Shown here: positions 63,134 through 64,000 of the stretch, one piece after another
Layout: every line of letters starts with the position of its first letter
Position numbering within the stretch: position 1 is the stretch's first letter
From: Burkholderiales bacterium
GTDB taxonomy: Bacteria > Pseudomonadota > Gammaproteobacteria > Burkholderiales > Burkholderiaceae_D
NCBI GenBank assembly: GCA_016177875.1
Contig: JACOUL010000028.1
Span: 62,001 to 126,000 of the forward strand
Direction of reading: 5' to 3'
Length of the DNA stretch: 64,000 bases
The notes under the pieces: generated by a model
Database searches by the model: none
The model's input: the letters and a program-made list of their open reading frames with translations, nothing else
Told to the model about the DNA's origin: nothing
Made by a program: the position numbers and the translations under genes

Positions 63134-63238
63134 CTAGGACTTACGCAAAACCGCCCCAGCGGCGTTATGGCTCCTAGCCGTACAATGTGTACTGTCGTCG
63201 TCGCCATCCTTGCTGGGACGGCTTTGCGTAAGTCCTAG
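63134..63238. mobile_element. 105-bp MITE-like element with 27-bp terminal inverted repeats
   Basis: Left end CTAGGACTTACGCAAAACCG (63134 on) and right end (63212-63238) are inverted copies over 27 bases with two mismatches. The outermost CTAG on both sides may be a 4-bp target duplication, as made by IS5-type or IS1182-type transposases, leaving GGACTTACGCAAA as the true end. The 51-bp centre has no gene. No matching transposase is in the window. It sits directly after the ankyrin stop codon. Confidence 0.75.
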
Positions 63239-63248
63239 AAAATCCAGG

Positions 63249-63641
63249 CTACTTGATATTGTCGCCGACCCGATCGCCCCAGACCGTGAAATGCTGGGTA
63301 ATGACTTTGGTCGTGTAATACACATTTAGTACCGCCAACTCCGCCGCAACGGCGGGGGGGAAACCCTGACGGTCTCCACGCTCGTCGATCATCAGCTCAT
63401 TCAAGTATTTTTCACATGCCGCCGGGCGTTTCCACAGCTCGGCGAGCTTGTTGGCAATACGGGCGTAATGCACGATCAGCTCATGCGGCCGGATTTCCGG
63501 AGGCAACTGCGCAATCCAGGGCATCAAGAGCTTGATATTTGGTGCCGTTGGCTGCGTTCCCTTATCGGTCGCGGAAGACGAGCTTGCCGAGGGCTTGGTC
63601 TCTTGCGGCGGTACGTGTTTGCTCGGCATTTCGTCTTTCAT
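63249..63641 (-). CDS. hypothetical protein
   Basis: A 130-residue protein I do not recognise. Residues 1-35 are low-complexity (Lys/Pro/Ser/Thr/Ala) and probably disordered. Residues 36-130 form a likely helical domain: LLMPWIAQLPPEIRPHELIVHY, ANKLAELWKRPAACEKYLNELM, FPPAVAAELAVLNVYYTT. No signal peptide or membrane segment. Its 3' end is 10 bases from the MITE-like element, so its terminator may have been displaced by the insertion. Confidence 0.68.
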   Translation of the reverse strand: MKDEMPSKHVPPQETKPSASSSSATDKGTQPTAPNIKLLMPWIAQLPPEIRPHELIVHYARIANKLAELWKRPAACEKYLNELMIDERGDRQGFPPAVAAELAVLNVYYTTKVITQHFTVWGDRVGDNIK

Positions 63642-63794
63642 CGCTGCCCCGGCTCGTGTTTCTAGTTCATTACGGCAATTCGTAGCTTAGCAGAGATCGC
63701 GCAGGGCGCTGTAAATTTTTCCCACTCATGTAGTTTCTTCTGCTGCGAAGCTTCCATTCAGCGGTTATAGAGCAGTTATCGTACTAGTAATGCA

Positions 63795-63810
63795 TGGCAC
63801 ACGCCTTGCC
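63795..63810 (+). promoter_or_regulatory. sigma-54 (RpoN) promoter
   Basis: TGGCAC (63795-63800), five bases, then TTGC (63806-63809). The invariant GG and GC are exactly 10 bases apart, and 15 of 16 consensus positions match. It would start transcription near 63821, leaving a leader of about 58 bases before the exported protein. Confidence 0.7.
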
Positions 63811-63878
63811 TGATCACTTAGCCGAGTCAGCTTGTGCTCATTCAAGCATTTCCTCATTACCTTCTTTTCGGAGCAGAC

Positions 63879-64000
63879 ATGTCTACAGCAAATAATTGTG
63901 CACGATGGATCGCCGTTTTAGCACTTGCCCTGATGGCGGCGACGGCAAATGCGGGCGGAGAAACCACCGGTCAAATGCAAGACGACACAAGTAGCTCGAG
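63879..64000 (+). CDS. exported protein, N-terminal part (3' end outside window)
   Basis: A frame open to the window edge starts at ATG 63879 after a GGAG site. It encodes a signal peptide (MSTANNCARWIAVLALALMA, then ATANA) with likely cleavage before GGETTGQMQDDTSSS. The mature part is too short to classify. The upstream sigma-54 promoter supports it being a real gene. Confidence 0.75.
   Translation, partial: MSTANNCARWIAVLALALMAATANAGGETTGQMQDDTSSS

Overview
The window is 64 kb of ordinary-looking bacterial chromosome with moderate GC and very dense coding. Protein families and gene order point to a betaproteobacterium of the Burkholderiales, most like Oxalobacteraceae; the family-level placement is inference. 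Diagnostic blocks are rpsB-tsf-pyrH-frr-uppS-cdsA-dxr-rseP-bamA-skp-lpxD-fabZ-lpxA-lpxB-rnhB, smpB/ratA/ratB next to guaB-guaA, and mltG-tmk-holB-pilZ-tatD. No rRNA, tRNA, CRISPR array, prophage or intact insertion sequence was seen.

Layout. 1-6.2 kb: the end of a peptide deformylase gene, then leftward genes for two tandem YcgR-like PilZ proteins, RluF, GlnD and methionine aminopeptidase. 6.3-21.8 kb: a long rightward run for translation (S2, EF-Ts, RRF), UMP kinase and the cell envelope (undecaprenyl-PP synthesis, phospholipid, MEP pathway, RseP, BamA, Skp, lipid A), ending in RNase HII and a SpoU methyltransferase. 21.8-28.7 kb: divergent ppsR/ppsA, a candidate small RNA or attenuator, NfeD plus SPFH protein, SmpB, RatA/RatB and a DUF4124 protein. 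28.9-35.7 kb: guaB, a diguanylate cyclase, guaA, queE, queD, tadA, ldcA. 35.9-47.6 kb: an ABC-F protein, a hypothetical protein, and nadA-nadC and nadB separated by an accessory block (esterase lipoprotein, MacAB-like exporter, secreted repeat protein). 47.8-57.3 kb: a penicillin-acylase-family hydrolase, a small unknown protein, purT followed by a GGDEF/EAL protein, an MHS-type transporter, thioesterase, GNAT, NRDE and DUF4936 proteins. 57.3-64 kb: ygfZ, mltG, tmk, holB, pilZ, tatD, an ankyrin protein, a MITE-like element, a hypothetical protein and the start of an exported protein behind a good sigma-54 promoter.

Themes. Much of the window serves envelope biogenesis, GTP/purine metabolism and NAD synthesis. 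Cyclic-di-GMP functions recur: two YcgR paralogues, a diguanylate cyclase inside the guaB-guaA run, and a GGDEF/EAL protein directly downstream of purT. The most distinctive non-coding feature is a dispersed palindromic repeat family built from GGGACAGAGT / ACTCTGTCCC boxes, with two short copies, two long composite copies and one degenerate fragment. It abuts the 3' ends of pyrH and holB and supplies the last codons of rnhB. I found no clearly new multi-gene system; the best leads are the repeat family, the small-RNA candidate and the purine/c-di-GMP gene linkage.
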